Positions 24,690-35,043 of a stretch of 64,000 nt of DNA are shown piece by piece. The stretch is taken from positions 61,800-125,799 of the forward strand of contig NZ_FORX01000013.1 of assembly GCF_900114115.1 (NCBI RefSeq). Reading direction: 5' to 3'. Under the pieces are notes generated by a model, which made no database searches, was not told the DNA's origin, and worked only from the letters and a program-made list of their open reading frames with translations. The stretch comes from Desulfomicrobium apsheronum. Its GTDB lineage: Bacteria > Desulfobacterota > Desulfovibrionia > Desulfovibrionales > Desulfomicrobiaceae. Positions within the stretch are counted from its first letter, which is position 1. Each line of letters opens with the position of its first letter. Position numbers and translations under genes: made by a program.

Positions 24690-25729
24690 GCGACCTCCTC
24701 GCACAGGGTGTAGTCCATGGTCCTCCGCCGGGGAGTGAATCCGGCGCGCTCGACCAGCCCGCGCAGTCGATCCTCGGGCAGCAGAAAATGCACGCCCGTG
24801 GCCGCGACGACATTCTCTTCGAGCATGGTCGAGCCGAAATCATTGGCGCCCCAAAAGAGGGCCAACTGGCCGATCATGGGCCCTTGAGTGACCCAGGAGG
24901 CCTGGATGTTGTCAATATTGTCCAGATACAGTCGGCACAGGGCCAGAAATTTGAGATACTCGTGCGACGAGGTTTCGGGCATGACCATGCGCGTGTTGCG
25001 GGGCTGAAAAGTCCAGGGGATGAAGGCCGTGAATCCGCCGGTGCGGTCCTGCAGGTCGCGCAGCCGATCAAGGTGCTCCATGCGCTGCGCAAAGGTCTCT
25101 CCCTGCCCGAACATCATGGTCGCCGTGGTGCGCATGCCAAGGCCGTGGGCTGTCTCCATGACATCGATCCACTGATCCGCCGTGCACTTGCGCGGAGAAA
25201 CGCGATCCCTGACCTCGTCATTGAGAATCTCGGCTCCGCCGCCGGGCATGGAATCAAGACCCGCGCGGCGCAGCTCCGTCAGGATGTCGGCCACGGAGCG
25301 CCCTTCCTTCTCACTCAGGTACCAGACCTCGGAAGGCGAAAAGCCATGCACGGCCACGCCCGGAAAATGGCTCTTGAGCGTGCCCAGAAGATCGGTGTAA
25401 TACCCTAGGGGCAGATCAGGATTCATCCCCCCTTGCAGCAGAATCTGATAACCGCCCACGTCCACTGTTTCCCTGACCTTGGACAGAATCTCCTCCGTGG
25501 GCAGGACGTAACCGCCCTCCTCGCCCGGGCCCTTGAAAAACGCGCAGAATTTGCAGGCGGACACGCAGACGTTGGTGTAATTGATGTTGCGATCGACAAT
25601 ATAGGTGACGATTCCCTCCGGATGCATTTCCATGCGACGCTGGTGGGCGAGCTTTCCGAGGGAAAAGACATCGTTCATGTCCCAGACGTAGCGGGCCTCG
25701 TTCTTGTTCAGGCGGGTGTTCATAGGCAT
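24686..25729 (-). CDS. mqnC: Cyclic dehypoxanthinyl futalosine synthase MqnC
   Basis: MqnC is a radical SAM enzyme that cyclises dehypoxanthinyl futalosine in the futalosine route to menaquinone. The 4Fe-4S motif CVSACKFC lies in the MqnC-specific context DRNINYTNVCVSACKFCAFF. The C-terminal part has GGFTAFIPWTFQPRNTRM, which separates MqnC from MqnE and CofH. Length 347 is usual. No other mqn gene is in the window, so the pathway is dispersed. It overlaps the M24 peptidase start. Confidence 0.92.
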   Translation of the reverse strand: MPMNTRLNKNEARYVWDMNDVFSLGKLAHQRRMEMHPEGIVTYIVDRNINYTNVCVSACKFCAFFKGPGEEGGYVLPTEEILSKVRETVDVGGYQILLQGGMNPDLPLGYYTDLLGTLKSHFPGVAVHGFSPSEVWYLSEKEGRSVADILTELRRAGLDSMPGGGAEILNDEVRDRVSPRKCTADQWIDVMETAHGLGMRTTATMMFGQGETFAQRMEHLDRLRDLQDRTGGFTAFIPWTFQPRNTRMVMPETSSHEYLKFLALCRLYLDNIDNIQASWVTQGPMIGQLALFWGANDFGSTMLEENVVAATGVHFLLPEDRLRGLVERAGFTPRRRTMDYTLCEEVA

Positions 25730-25905
25730 TCCTTGGATGATGGTGGGATGGCGAAGTGCTAGCTTTTGGCCGGGCGGAAGGTCAAGGGTTTGCAGAGCGC
25801 CACGGCGTCACGCGACCCCTTTTCGGAGCCCGGCGAGCCCGTCCCCGAAGCCCTTGCCAAACTCCGCGCCTTGTGGTTCAAGTCGGGCCCAAGCAAGAGG
25901 TGACA

Positions 25906-26364
25906 ATGACCGAATCCGTATTTGACTGCCGCATGTGCGGGCACTGCTGCCAAGGCCAGGGAGGCATCGTCGCCTCGGCCCCGGAACGTGAACGCTTGGC
26001 CGCACATCTGGGCATGGCGGTCGAGGAATTTTGCTCCCGCTACACCGAGCCCCAGGGAAAAAAACTGGTCCTGCGCTGTGGCGAGGACGGCTACTGCGTC
26101 TTTTTCGACCCCAAAACCGCCTGCACCGTACACCCGGCCAAGCCGGACGTGTGCCGCGCCTGGCCCTTCTTCCGCGGTAATCTGGTCGATCCCGTAAGCT
26201 GGGAACTGGCCCAGGAATACTGCCCGGGCATCCGTCCCGAATGCGGCCACACCGAATTCGCCCGTCTGGGCATCGCCTATGTAAGGGACAACCACCTGGC
26301 CAAGACGGGCCGCGAGGACGAGGCCAACGCCCTGCGCATCGCGGACCTGATGGACAAAATCTGA
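25906..26364 (+). CDS. YkgJ-type zinc/iron-chelating cysteine cluster protein
   Basis: This 152-residue protein has the YkgJ family cysteine cluster: [14 protein letters not shown] at the N terminus, then [15 protein letters not shown] and PDVCRAWPF. These eight or so cysteines are predicted to bind Zn or an Fe-S cluster; the family's function is not established. The start at 25906 follows GAGG. The stop shares one base with the dnaJ-like start, suggesting joint translation. Confidence 0.85.
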   Translation: MTESVFDCRMCGHCCQGQGGIVASAPERERLAAHLGMAVEEFCSRYTEPQGKKLVLRCGEDGYCVFFDPKTACTVHPAKPDVCRAWPFFRGNLVDPVSWELAQEYCPGIRPECGHTEFARLGIAYVRDNHLAKTGREDEANALRIADLMDKI

Positions 26365-27089
26365 TGCGTCTGTCCGAGTGCTATTCTCTGCTGGAAGTCT
26401 CCCCCGGGGCAACCCTGGACGAGATAAAGGCCAGCTACCGCAAACTGGCCTTCAAGTACCATCCGGACCTGAATCCCGGCGATGCGCGCGCGGCCCAAAG
26501 TTTCAGCCGCCTGAACGAAGCCTACGTGCTGCTCAAGAAAAATCTGGAGACCGAACCTTCTGACAAGCGGCGCTTCAATGCCGAGACCATCCGTCAGGAA
26601 GAGGAAGCCAGGGTCAAGCGCGGCGGAAAACCCTCCGGCGGATTCTCCGCCAAGCAGGAAGAGGTGCTCCGGGACATACTCAATGACCCCTTCGCCAAGC
26701 AGGTCTTCGAGGATATTTTCAGCAAGCTCAAACGCGGGGTCCAGCCTGAAGAAGCCAGCTCACAGCCGGTCACGACAAAAAAGCTGGACCTCAAGTGGGG
26801 AGAACGCGCCCTCAGCATCGATCTCGGCAAGGGCATTGTCCAAAGCATCAAGGACTGGGCCTCCGGGCAACTCGACGACCGCCAGACCGTGCGCATGCCC
26901 GCCCGCGACCTCATCCCCGGCACCACCCTGCGAGTCCAAATCCGGCACCGCTTCACAGCCGAACCCCGCACCATAGACGTAACCCTGCCCCCGGACTTCG
27001 TGGTCGGGCGGCCCATCCGTCTCAAGGGCATGGGCCGACGACTCGGCCCATGGCGGGGCGATCTTTATCTGCGCTTGCTGGCTGTTTAA
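26364..27089 (+). CDS. DnaJ-domain co-chaperone-like protein
   Basis: This is a 241-residue J-protein. The J domain occupies residues 1-62 with the HPD triad in [14 protein letters not shown], needed to stimulate DnaK ATPase. There is no Cys-rich zinc finger. The C-terminal part (about 165-241) ends in a DnaJ-C-like beta segment with [20 protein letters not shown]. Its 3' end is duplicated downstream in decayed form together with heptamer-like repeats. Confidence 0.85.
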   Translation: MRLSECYSLLEVSPGATLDEIKASYRKLAFKYHPDLNPGDARAAQSFSRLNEAYVLLKKNLETEPSDKRRFNAETIRQEEEARVKRGGKPSGGFSAKQEEVLRDILNDPFAKQVFEDIFSKLKRGVQPEEASSQPVTTKKLDLKWGERALSIDLGKGIVQSIKDWASGQLDDRQTVRMPARDLIPGTTLRVQIRHRFTAEPRTIDVTLPPDFVVGRPIRLKGMGRRLGPWRGDLYLRLLAV

Positions 27090-27320
27090 AAAGAAATGGG
27101 TCGTATGGGACCCATGGGACGCATAAAAAACACGCGCCCCTGCCTTCCCACGGACATGGGCCAGCGACCCGGGGCATTGCGGGGCTATATTTACCTGCGA
27201 TCACTGGCTGTCCAAGAAAATGGGGCGCATGGGCCCCATGGAACGCACAAAAAACACGCACCCCTGCCTTTCCCATAGGTCCTATAGGTCCCATAAGACC
27301 CATACTCCCATAAGCCCCAT
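27030..27320. repeat. Tandem duplication of dnaJ 3' end with heptamer-like repeats
   Basis: The last 60 bases of the dnaJ-like gene plus the following repeat (27030 to about 27155) recur, diverged, at 27156 to about 27278. The first copy encodes [19 protein letters not shown] and the second, untranslated, would read MGQRPGALRGYIYLRSLAV. Each is followed by ATGGG-CGCATGGG-CCCATGG-type palindromic units and AAAAAACACGC. A third block, from 27272, holds the opposite-strand units (CCCATAGGTCCTATAGGTCC). The repeat period is 124-126 bases. Confidence 0.8.
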
Positions 27321-27325
27321 TCTTT

Positions 27326-27964
27326 TCACTCCCCGACCAACCCCTCAATAACTTCCGTGCCCTTGGGCGGATCCAGGGTGAATTCCTTGTCCGACACCTC
27401 CACATCAAGCTCGATACCGGTCAGTTCAAGTTCGTTCACGTTTCCAAAGAAATCCACAAGCTTGATCTTCTCAAGCATGTCCTGTCCGGGCCGGACCCAG
27501 AGTTCTCCCTCGACCAGATTGGGCTCGGGTTCACGGGGGATGATCTTGAGGTGCCTGAATTCCCCGTCCGCGCCCAGGTCCTGAACGATGAAGTCGTCCT
27601 TCAGGTTGGCTTCGCCTGACAGAAAACGGATCATGGTCTTGGAACTCAAGACCTGCTCAACCGAATAACGGTAAACAGTCTCCTCGGCAGGGAAATATTC
27701 CCAGACCGTATCCTGGCCGATGATGAGCAGCTCGTTTTCGGGACTGGTCGTTTCCCAGCGGATGAAGCGGGGGCGTTTGAAGGTGATGCTGCCCAGCCGT
27801 TCCTGCACCTCTCGGCTGGAGGCGTTGGTCAGTTTCTGCAGAAAAAAGCCCCGAAAAGACTGCAAAGTATCATATCGCTTTTGGATCTGATCGCTCAAAT
27901 CCGCAGCCTGTGCGCACCAGACGCTGGTCAGGACGATAAAAAGCCCCATAAAAAAGCGCGGCAC
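27326..27964 (-). CDS. lolA: LolA-like outer-membrane lipoprotein carrier
   Basis: LolA is a periplasmic chaperone that carries lipoproteins from the LolCDE complex to the outer membrane. The 212-residue form starts at a GTG (27964) following AGGAGG, with a signal peptide ending near CAQA/AD. The mature part has LSDQIQKRYDTLQSFRGFFL, RPRFIRWETTSPENELLIIG and ETVYRYSVEQ, the usual LolA order. An ATG at 28000 would extend it by 12 residues without improving the ribosome site. Confidence 0.85.
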   Translation of the reverse strand: MPRFFMGLFIVLTSVWCAQAADLSDQIQKRYDTLQSFRGFFLQKLTNASSREVQERLGSITFKRPRFIRWETTSPENELLIIGQDTVWEYFPAEETVYRYSVEQVLSSKTMIRFLSGEANLKDDFIVQDLGADGEFRHLKIIPREPEPNLVEGELWVRPGQDMLEKIKLVDFFGNVNELELTGIELDVEVSDKEFTLDPPKGTEVIEGLVGE

Positions 27965-28067
27965 ACGAACCTCCTGGTTGATGTTGCTTTCACGATTCAA
28001 TGGACGTATCGGATGATCCCTTTACGCCACTTGGGCAAATACAGAGTTTCCTCACGGTTGTTAAGCG

Positions 28068-29258
28068 ATGAACCCAGACCAGAAAAAAAATTCCCCCGCG
28101 CCATTCGCCCCGGCCCTGCCTGCCCTGGCGCTGCTGACAACGGTCTTCCTCGCCAATTTTCTGGCGCGGACCATGTTCGGCCCCCTGCTGCTCCCAATCA
28201 GCGAACATCTTGGCCGCAGCCTTGCCGCCAGCGCCAACCTCTTTGTCTGTCTCGCAGGCGGATACAGCGCCTCCGTCCTCTGCGCGGGATTCGTATCCCA
28301 ACGCATCGGGCACAAGGGCACCATCGTCGCATCGGTGGCCGGCATCGGCATTGGCCTTCTGGGACTGGCGGGAAGCGACTCGTTCACCGGCTTTTCGATC
28401 TGGATCACCCTCATGGGCATTGGAGCGGGGCTGTACATGCCATCAGGCGTGGTGACCATCACCGAGATCACCCCAGCGGCCTATTGGGGCCAAGCCTTCT
28501 CCATTCATGAACTGGCTCCAAACCTGGCCTTCATCGCCGCACCTTTCATCAGCGAACTGTTCCTTGGATTCCTTGGCTACCCGGCCCTTTTCCGCCTGCT
28601 CGGAGCCGCGTGCCTGATCCTGGCCGTGGTCTATGCCAAGCGCGGACCGCGAACCGTGCGACCGGGCATGGCGCCCGTGCTCGGCAATATAAAAACCATC
28701 GTGACCAGGCCGGCTTTCTGGATCATGGCCCTGCTCTTTGTCCTGGCCGTGGGTGTGGAAATGGGAATCTACAATCTGGTGCCCGCATTCCTGGTCATGG
28801 AAAAGGGAACTACCCGTGAAATGGCGAACATCATACTTGGCTGTTCGCGCACCGCGTCCCTTGTCTTTCTACCCGCCACGGGATGGATCATCCGGCGCAT
28901 CGGCTATCGCCGCACCCTGGCCCTTTGCCTGCTGGGCACGGGGTTTACGACGTTCCTGTCCGGATTCGGCCCGCTGTGGTGGACAGTGACCATGCTGACC
29001 CTGCAACCGATATTCGTGGTCTGCTTCTTCCCGGTGGGATTTGCGGTCCTGGCCCTGGTCTGCCCCAAGGCCACCGGCGATCTGTCCGTGTCCCTGACCG
29101 TCACGTGCACGTCCATCATCGGAGCCGGGCTCATCCCCGCCGTGCTGGCCTGGACCGGGGAACGGTTCAGCTTCGCACTGTCCTTCTCTCTTTTTGGCGC
29201 GGCCTTGTTCGCCGTGAGCCTCATCGCCATCCTGAAACTACGCATCCCCGAATCCTGA
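28068..29258 (+). CDS. Major facilitator superfamily transporter
   Basis: This is a 396-residue membrane protein with about 12 hydrophobic helices in two halves. The N-terminal half has FLANFLARTMFGPLLLPISE and the loop FVSQRIGHKGTIVASVAG, corresponding to the MFS loop 2-3 motif; the second half repeats the pattern with GWIIRRIGYRRTLALCLLG. The substrate cannot be assigned. The gene is divergent from lolA, with about 100 bases shared upstream of both. Confidence 0.83.
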   Translation: MNPDQKKNSPAPFAPALPALALLTTVFLANFLARTMFGPLLLPISEHLGRSLAASANLFVCLAGGYSASVLCAGFVSQRIGHKGTIVASVAGIGIGLLGLAGSDSFTGFSIWITLMGIGAGLYMPSGVVTITEITPAAYWGQAFSIHELAPNLAFIAAPFISELFLGFLGYPALFRLLGAACLILAVVYAKRGPRTVRPGMAPVLGNIKTIVTRPAFWIMALLFVLAVGVEMGIYNLVPAFLVMEKGTTREMANIILGCSRTASLVFLPATGWIIRRIGYRRTLALCLLGTGFTTFLSGFGPLWWTVTMLTLQPIFVVCFFPVGFAVLALVCPKATGDLSVSLTVTCTSIIGAGLIPAVLAWTGERFSFALSFSLFGAALFAVSLIAILKLRIPES

Positions 29259-29281
29259 ATAATTCCGCACCCCCTGAAATG

Positions 29282-29305
29282 AAAAAGGCCCTCAGTTGGG
29301 GCCTT
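29282..29305 (-). terminator. Terminator for the PilZ gene
   Basis: On the minus strand AAGGCCCCAACTGAGGGCCTTTTTC forms a seven-pair stem followed by T residues. It starts at the end of the PilZ coding region and could also attenuate the converging MFS gene. Confidence 0.6.
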
Positions 29306-29624
29306 ATTCGTATCTGGTCCAAAGCAGGGGTTCCTCGTACTGGATTCCGATGGCGTACCCTCCTGTACTGGACGGTACGCACCATTTGACCCTGGCCTTC
29401 ACATCCCGGGCCAGACCGACCAGATCCTGCGGCAGGCGGACCATGATCCCGCCCCCCTTTTCCAGAGGTTCGGGATGGACGAAGCATAGCCCCCCGCGAC
29501 TGAAATTGAACACGGTGGCCGGACTGAAACCGCTTTGCAGGGACGTGGCTATCTGCACCAGATATTTCTTTTCGTGGCGCGGCCACTGCCGCCGATTGAT
29601 ATTGGGGCGGATGATGTTTGGCAT
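29304..29624 (-). CDS. PilZ-domain protein
   Basis: This 106-residue single PilZ domain is a predicted cyclic di-GMP receptor. The ligand motif RxxxR is present as RRQWPRHEKK near the N terminus, and the second motif (D/N)xSxxG as NFSRGG. The start at 29624 follows AGGAGG; an upstream ATG at 29672 has no comparable site. It may respond to the diguanylate cyclase encoded at 6559 or to others elsewhere. Confidence 0.85.
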   Translation of the reverse strand: MPNIIRPNINRRQWPRHEKKYLVQIATSLQSGFSPATVFNFSRGGLCFVHPEPLEKGGGIMVRLPQDLVGLARDVKARVKWCVPSSTGGYAIGIQYEEPLLWTRYE

Positions 29625-29708
29625 GCGGACCTCCTCGCGGCTGATCTCGAATCTCTTCACCACGCGCGTCATCTAGCAGAAAAAAAGAACACCGAACAGA
29701 ACCGAATG

Positions 29709-30548
29709 TCAGTCCTCGTGATCGCCGTAAATCTTTTGCAACTGCTCTTCATTCATGGAAAAGGAATGCGCGACGTCAGGAAAGGCGCCAGAGCGGACTT
29801 CGGCGGCGTAAGCACCCAGAGCGTCCTTGGCTTTTGCTCCCAACGTCTCGAACTGCTTCACGAATTTTGGCACGAAACGCTCAAAGAGCCCCAGGGTGTC
29901 GTGAAAGACCAGCACCTGTCCGTCACAGGCCGCGCCGCCGCCGATACCAATGGTGGGTATGGAGAGGCGTTTGCTGATCAGTTCCGCGACCTGCGCAGGA
30001 ATGCATTCCAACACGATCATGAACGCCCCGGCCGCTTCAAGCGCCAGTGCGTCGTGCAGCAGTTTTTTGGCCGCCTCGGCGGTGCGTCCCTGGACCTTGT
30101 AACCGCTCAGCGCAGTGGCCGACTGCGGGGTCAGGCCGATGTGCCCGCAGACGGGAATTCCGGCATTGACCAGAGCCCGAACCTGCGGCGCGATCTCTTC
30201 GCCACCCTCGATCTTGATGCCCTCGCATCCCCCTTCCTGCACCAGACGGGCAGCGTTCTCCATGGCCTGGGCCGTGGATATCTGATAGGTCAGATACGGC
30301 ATGTCCGTGAGCATGAAGGTATTCTTGGCCCCGCGCCGGGCGGCGCGGGTGTGGTGGATCATGTCGGCCATGGTCACGGGCACGGTGGAGTCGTAACCGA
30401 GCACGACCATCCCCAGGGAATCACCGACCAGAACGACGTCGATACCGGCCTCCTCGGCCAGACGGCCCGAGGGATAATCGTAGGCCGTGAGCATGACTAT
30501 CTTCTCGCCGTTCTTCTTCATCTGGATGAAATCGTTCAAGGTTTTCAT
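29709..30548 (-). CDS. panB: 3-methyl-2-oxobutanoate hydroxymethyltransferase PanB
   Basis: PanB makes ketopantoate from ketoisovalerate and methylene-tetrahydrofolate, the first step of pantothenate synthesis. The 279-residue protein shows VMLTAYDYPSGRLAEEAGID, the metal and substrate region LVGDSLGMVVLGYDSTVPVT, GGCEGIKIEGGEE, and IPTIGIGGGAACDGQVLVFHD. All active-site blocks are present. It is the third gene of a panC-panD-panB run. Confidence 0.95.
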   Translation of the reverse strand: MKTLNDFIQMKKNGEKIVMLTAYDYPSGRLAEEAGIDVVLVGDSLGMVVLGYDSTVPVTMADMIHHTRAARRGAKNTFMLTDMPYLTYQISTAQAMENAARLVQEGGCEGIKIEGGEEIAPQVRALVNAGIPVCGHIGLTPQSATALSGYKVQGRTAEAAKKLLHDALALEAAGAFMIVLECIPAQVAELISKRLSIPTIGIGGGAACDGQVLVFHDTLGLFERFVPKFVKQFETLGAKAKDALGAYAAEVRSGAFPDVAHSFSMNEEQLQKIYGDHED

Positions 30549-30559
30549 GCTTTTCTCCG

Positions 30560-30910
30560 CTAGGATCTGATGATTTCGTTGTCTGCTCCAACCAGGACCA
30601 CGGTGGGCTGATGGCCGGGGATCTCTTCTGGGGTCAGTTGCACATAGGAGGCGATAATGACTTTCTGGCCACGGCTGCCCTTGTGCGCGGCGGCCCCGTT
30701 CAGACAGATCTCGCCCTTCTCGCCGAGAATGACATAGGTGGAGAGACGCTCTCCATTATCCACATTGTAGATATCGACGCGTTCGTTCAAATGAAAACCG
30801 GCGGCGCGGATGAGGTCGGGACAGATGGCCACGGAGCCCTCGTAGTCGACCTCGGCCCCGGTGATGATGGCGCGGTGCAGTTTGGCCTGCAAAAATGTAC
30901 GTAAAGGCAT
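30560..30910 (-). CDS. panD: Aspartate 1-decarboxylase PanD
   Basis: PanD makes beta-alanine for pantothenate. It is a 116-residue pyruvoyl-dependent enzyme. The self-cleavage site is Gly24-Ser25 in DYEGSVAICPDL, followed by FHLNERVDIYNVDNGERLST and TYVILGEKGEICLNGAAAH, matching the family along its whole length. It starts directly at the panC stop. Confidence 0.95.
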   Translation of the reverse strand: MPLRTFLQAKLHRAIITGAEVDYEGSVAICPDLIRAAGFHLNERVDIYNVDNGERLSTYVILGEKGEICLNGAAAHKGSRGQKVIIASYVQLTPEEIPGHQPTVVLVGADNEIIRS

Positions 30911-31774
30911 TTATTTCTCTAGGTTGATTCGTTTGTTGTCAATGAGCCGCGCCTTGCCGAGTCGCAGGGCCACGGCGGCCAGAAAATCGGAGTGAACGTG
31001 ATCCACGGTCTCGATGGTCTCGGGATCGACCAGTTCAAGGTAATCAAGCACTCCGGAAGGAATCCACGCCGCGTAATAATCCCGAACCGCCTTGCGCAGC
31101 GCGCCACAATCCCGTTCCCCGGCCCTGACCATGCCTTCGAGCAGGCAGAGTCCCTTCTGGATATGCGGGGCCACGGCTCTTTCCTCGGCAGTCAGATAAA
31201 CATTGCGGGAGCTCATGGCCAGCCCATCGGCTTCGCGAACGATGGGACGACCCTCGACGCGCACCGGAATGTCCAGCTCACGCGTCATCTTGCGGATCAC
31301 GGCCACCTGCTGCCAATCCTTCTCGCCAAAGGCGGCAAAGGTCGGCTGCACGAGATTGAAAAGTTTGCAGACCACCGTGGCCACGCCCTGAAAATGTCCG
31401 GGACGCGAACGCCCGCAGAGATTTTTCGTGAGCTCCGGGACATTGACCCAGGTGCCGTGACCCGGGAGATACATCTCGGCCTTGTAGGGCGTGAAGAGCA
31501 CATCGACGCCACACTCGGCGGCCAGGGCGGAGTCGCGCTCGATGTCCGAGGGGTAGTTCTCCAGATCCTCTCCCGGACCGAACTGGGTCGGATTGACGAA
31601 GATGGAGGCCACCAGCAGATCGCAGTGCTCGCGGGCCCAGCGCATCAGGCTCAGATGCCCCTCGTGCCAGTAGCCCATGGTCGGCACCAGGCCGACGCAA
31701 ATCCCCTGCCTGCGCCACTCGAGCCCCAACTCCTGCATGGACCGGGGGCTTTGGATTCGCTTCATCCCGCTCAT
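30911..31774 (-). CDS. panC: Pantothenate synthetase PanC
   Basis: PanC joins pantoate and beta-alanine using ATP. The nucleotide-binding HxGH-like block is LVPTMGYWHEGHLSLMRWAR, followed by VASIFVNPTQFGPGEDLENYP, RPGHFQGVATVVCKLFNLVQ, FGEKDWQQ and GLAMSSRNVYL, all typical. The start at 31774 follows GAGGGG and overlaps the preceding stop (ATGA). At 287 residues it is normal in length. Confidence 0.95.
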   Translation of the reverse strand: MSGMKRIQSPRSMQELGLEWRRQGICVGLVPTMGYWHEGHLSLMRWAREHCDLLVASIFVNPTQFGPGEDLENYPSDIERDSALAAECGVDVLFTPYKAEMYLPGHGTWVNVPELTKNLCGRSRPGHFQGVATVVCKLFNLVQPTFAAFGEKDWQQVAVIRKMTRELDIPVRVEGRPIVREADGLAMSSRNVYLTAEERAVAPHIQKGLCLLEGMVRAGERDCGALRKAVRDYYAAWIPSGVLDYLELVDPETIETVDHVHSDFLAAVALRLGKARLIDNKRINLEK

Positions 31775-31992
31775 TTGCCCCTCTTGGAATGCACCTGCAT
31801 GTCGAAAAATTCGCACCCGCAATCACACACGATCTGATCTCCCTTGCGTCGTCCGTCCGGATCGTCGATCACGTCATAAAGAATGCCCGTGGTCTGGTCG
31901 TACACGAACTCCATGCCGATGACATCGACCATCCCGTACAAGCCGCATTTTCTGCAAATGAAATCCCGAAAGTCACCAAAATCAGCGTGCAT
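31771..31992 (-). CDS. Small zinc-ribbon-like protein
   Basis: This 73-residue protein has two cysteine pairs, FICRKCGLYG and VCDCGCEFF, arranged as a likely zinc ribbon. I do not recognise the family. Its stop overlaps the panC start, and its 5' end overlaps the upstream DUF2721 gene by about 11 bases, so it is embedded in the same operon. A regulatory or structural role is possible, but nothing in the sequence decides it. Confidence 0.7.
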   Translation of the reverse strand: MHADFGDFRDFICRKCGLYGMVDVIGMEFVYDQTTGILYDVIDDPDGRRKGDQIVCDCGCEFFDMQVHSKRGK

Positions 31993-32395
31993 CGCTTTCC
32001 TCCTGCGAGAGGCTCAGGCTCTCCAGTTGGATGTTCAGGGCCTGTGTGGAAATGTGGATCTCACGCGTGGACAGACCAAGGGAGACCAACAAGGCCAAAA
32101 GGCTCAGTCCGAAAAGGAACTTGCCCAGGGTCACAAGCCCGGCAAAAAGACAAAACATGCACAGGACGCACAAAAAAAGGCTCACCACTCCGTAGAGCTG
32201 CATCAGCCGGATCAGGTTCACCCGCAGGCGCATGTTTTCGATCTGGGCCAAGAGGGACGAACCGTGGTTGTCCTGATAGCGGTCATACAGGGTTCTGATC
32301 CTGCTGCCCAAGGCCAGAAAACGGTTGGTAAAGGCCAGCAGGATGAGTGAAATGGTCGAAAAGAGCAGGGCCGGAGTGGTCAGGGTGATTTCCAT
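31982..32395 (-). CDS. DUF2721-like membrane protein
   Basis: This 137-residue protein has an N-terminal helix (TPALLFSTISLILLAFTNRF), a basic amphipathic segment (LGSRIRTLYDRY) and two further hydrophobic helices (VVSLFLCVLCMFCLFAGLV, FLFGLSLLALLVSLG), the layout of DUF2721 proteins. Function unknown. It lies nine bases after the ABC-F gene and overlaps the zinc-ribbon gene. Confidence 0.75.
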   Translation of the reverse strand: MEITLTTPALLFSTISLILLAFTNRFLALGSRIRTLYDRYQDNHGSSLLAQIENMRLRVNLIRLMQLYGVVSLFLCVLCMFCLFAGLVTLGKFLFGLSLLALLVSLGLSTREIHISTQALNIQLESLSLSQEESDAR

Positions 32396-32404
32396 GTGTA
32401 TCCT

Positions 32405-34285
<1,881 letters not shown>

Positions 34286-34362
34286 GAATTGGGGGAAAGC
34301 GGGTTGGTTGTTCGGACGCCCCGACTACTAGGAAGAATCAACCGGATTGTCCAGAAGGGAAT

Positions 34363-35043
34363 CTATCGCCTGAAAAGCCTGATCCAGCGCAGGATGTTGA
34401 ACATGCTGGCCAGGGCCTGCGCCAGGTAGGTCAGGGCGCAGGCCGTCAATATCCGACGGGCCGCCCTCTCGTCCTCGGGCGGGATGTATCTTCCGGCCTT
34501 GAGCAATGGAAGGGCACGATTGAAGCTCGCATCCAGCTCCACGGGCAGGGTCACCAGATGAACGATGACCGGGATGCCGAGCACAAGGACCGCGCTGACC
34601 AGCAGCAGGCGGCCGATCAGAGGCACTTGCAGGGCCGCGCCCAAAAGCGGAGCGACCATGATCGCTGCGGCTCCGATGCGTTCGGCCCAGATCCCGAACC
34701 TGACCAGCCCCGTGCGAAAACGCAGCAATCCGTCCCCGGATTGATCCTGCAGGGCGTGCCCCACTTCGTGCGCGGCCACGACCACGGCGGTGAGCGAGCG
34801 CTTGCCGGTACTCACGGGATTGAGCCGCACCACCTTCTCGGCGGGGTCGTAATGATCGCCGAGCTCCGTGGTCTCCACTCGCACACCGTCGAGACTCAGG
34901 TCACGGACCAAAATTCCGGCCAGGTCTATGCCGGTCCCTGAAAAGTATTCATCCCGGCCATACCGTTCGAGGACGTGCCGGGCCCACAGCCCAGGCAGGG
35001 CTATAAGCGCAACCAGCACCAGCAGCCCGGCAACATAGGGCAT
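34363..35043 (-). CDS. Membrane zinc metallopeptidase (YugP/Zn-peptidase 2 family)
   Basis: This 226-residue membrane-anchored peptidase has an N-terminal helix (VAGLLVLVALIALPGLW), the zinc motif HEVGH in VVAAHEVGHALQDQ, and two or three later helices around IMVAPLLGAAL. The DHYDPAEKVVRLNP block before the motif is typical of the family. The ATG at 35043 shares one base with the nitroreductase stop; an upstream start at 35154 would lie inside that gene. The substrate is unknown. Confidence 0.85.
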   Translation of the reverse strand: MPYVAGLLVLVALIALPGLWARHVLERYGRDEYFSGTGIDLAGILVRDLSLDGVRVETTELGDHYDPAEKVVRLNPVSTGKRSLTAVVVAAHEVGHALQDQSGDGLLRFRTGLVRFGIWAERIGAAAIMVAPLLGAALQVPLIGRLLLVSAVLVLGIPVIVHLVTLPVELDASFNRALPLLKAGRYIPPEDERAARRILTACALTYLAQALASMFNILRWIRLFRR

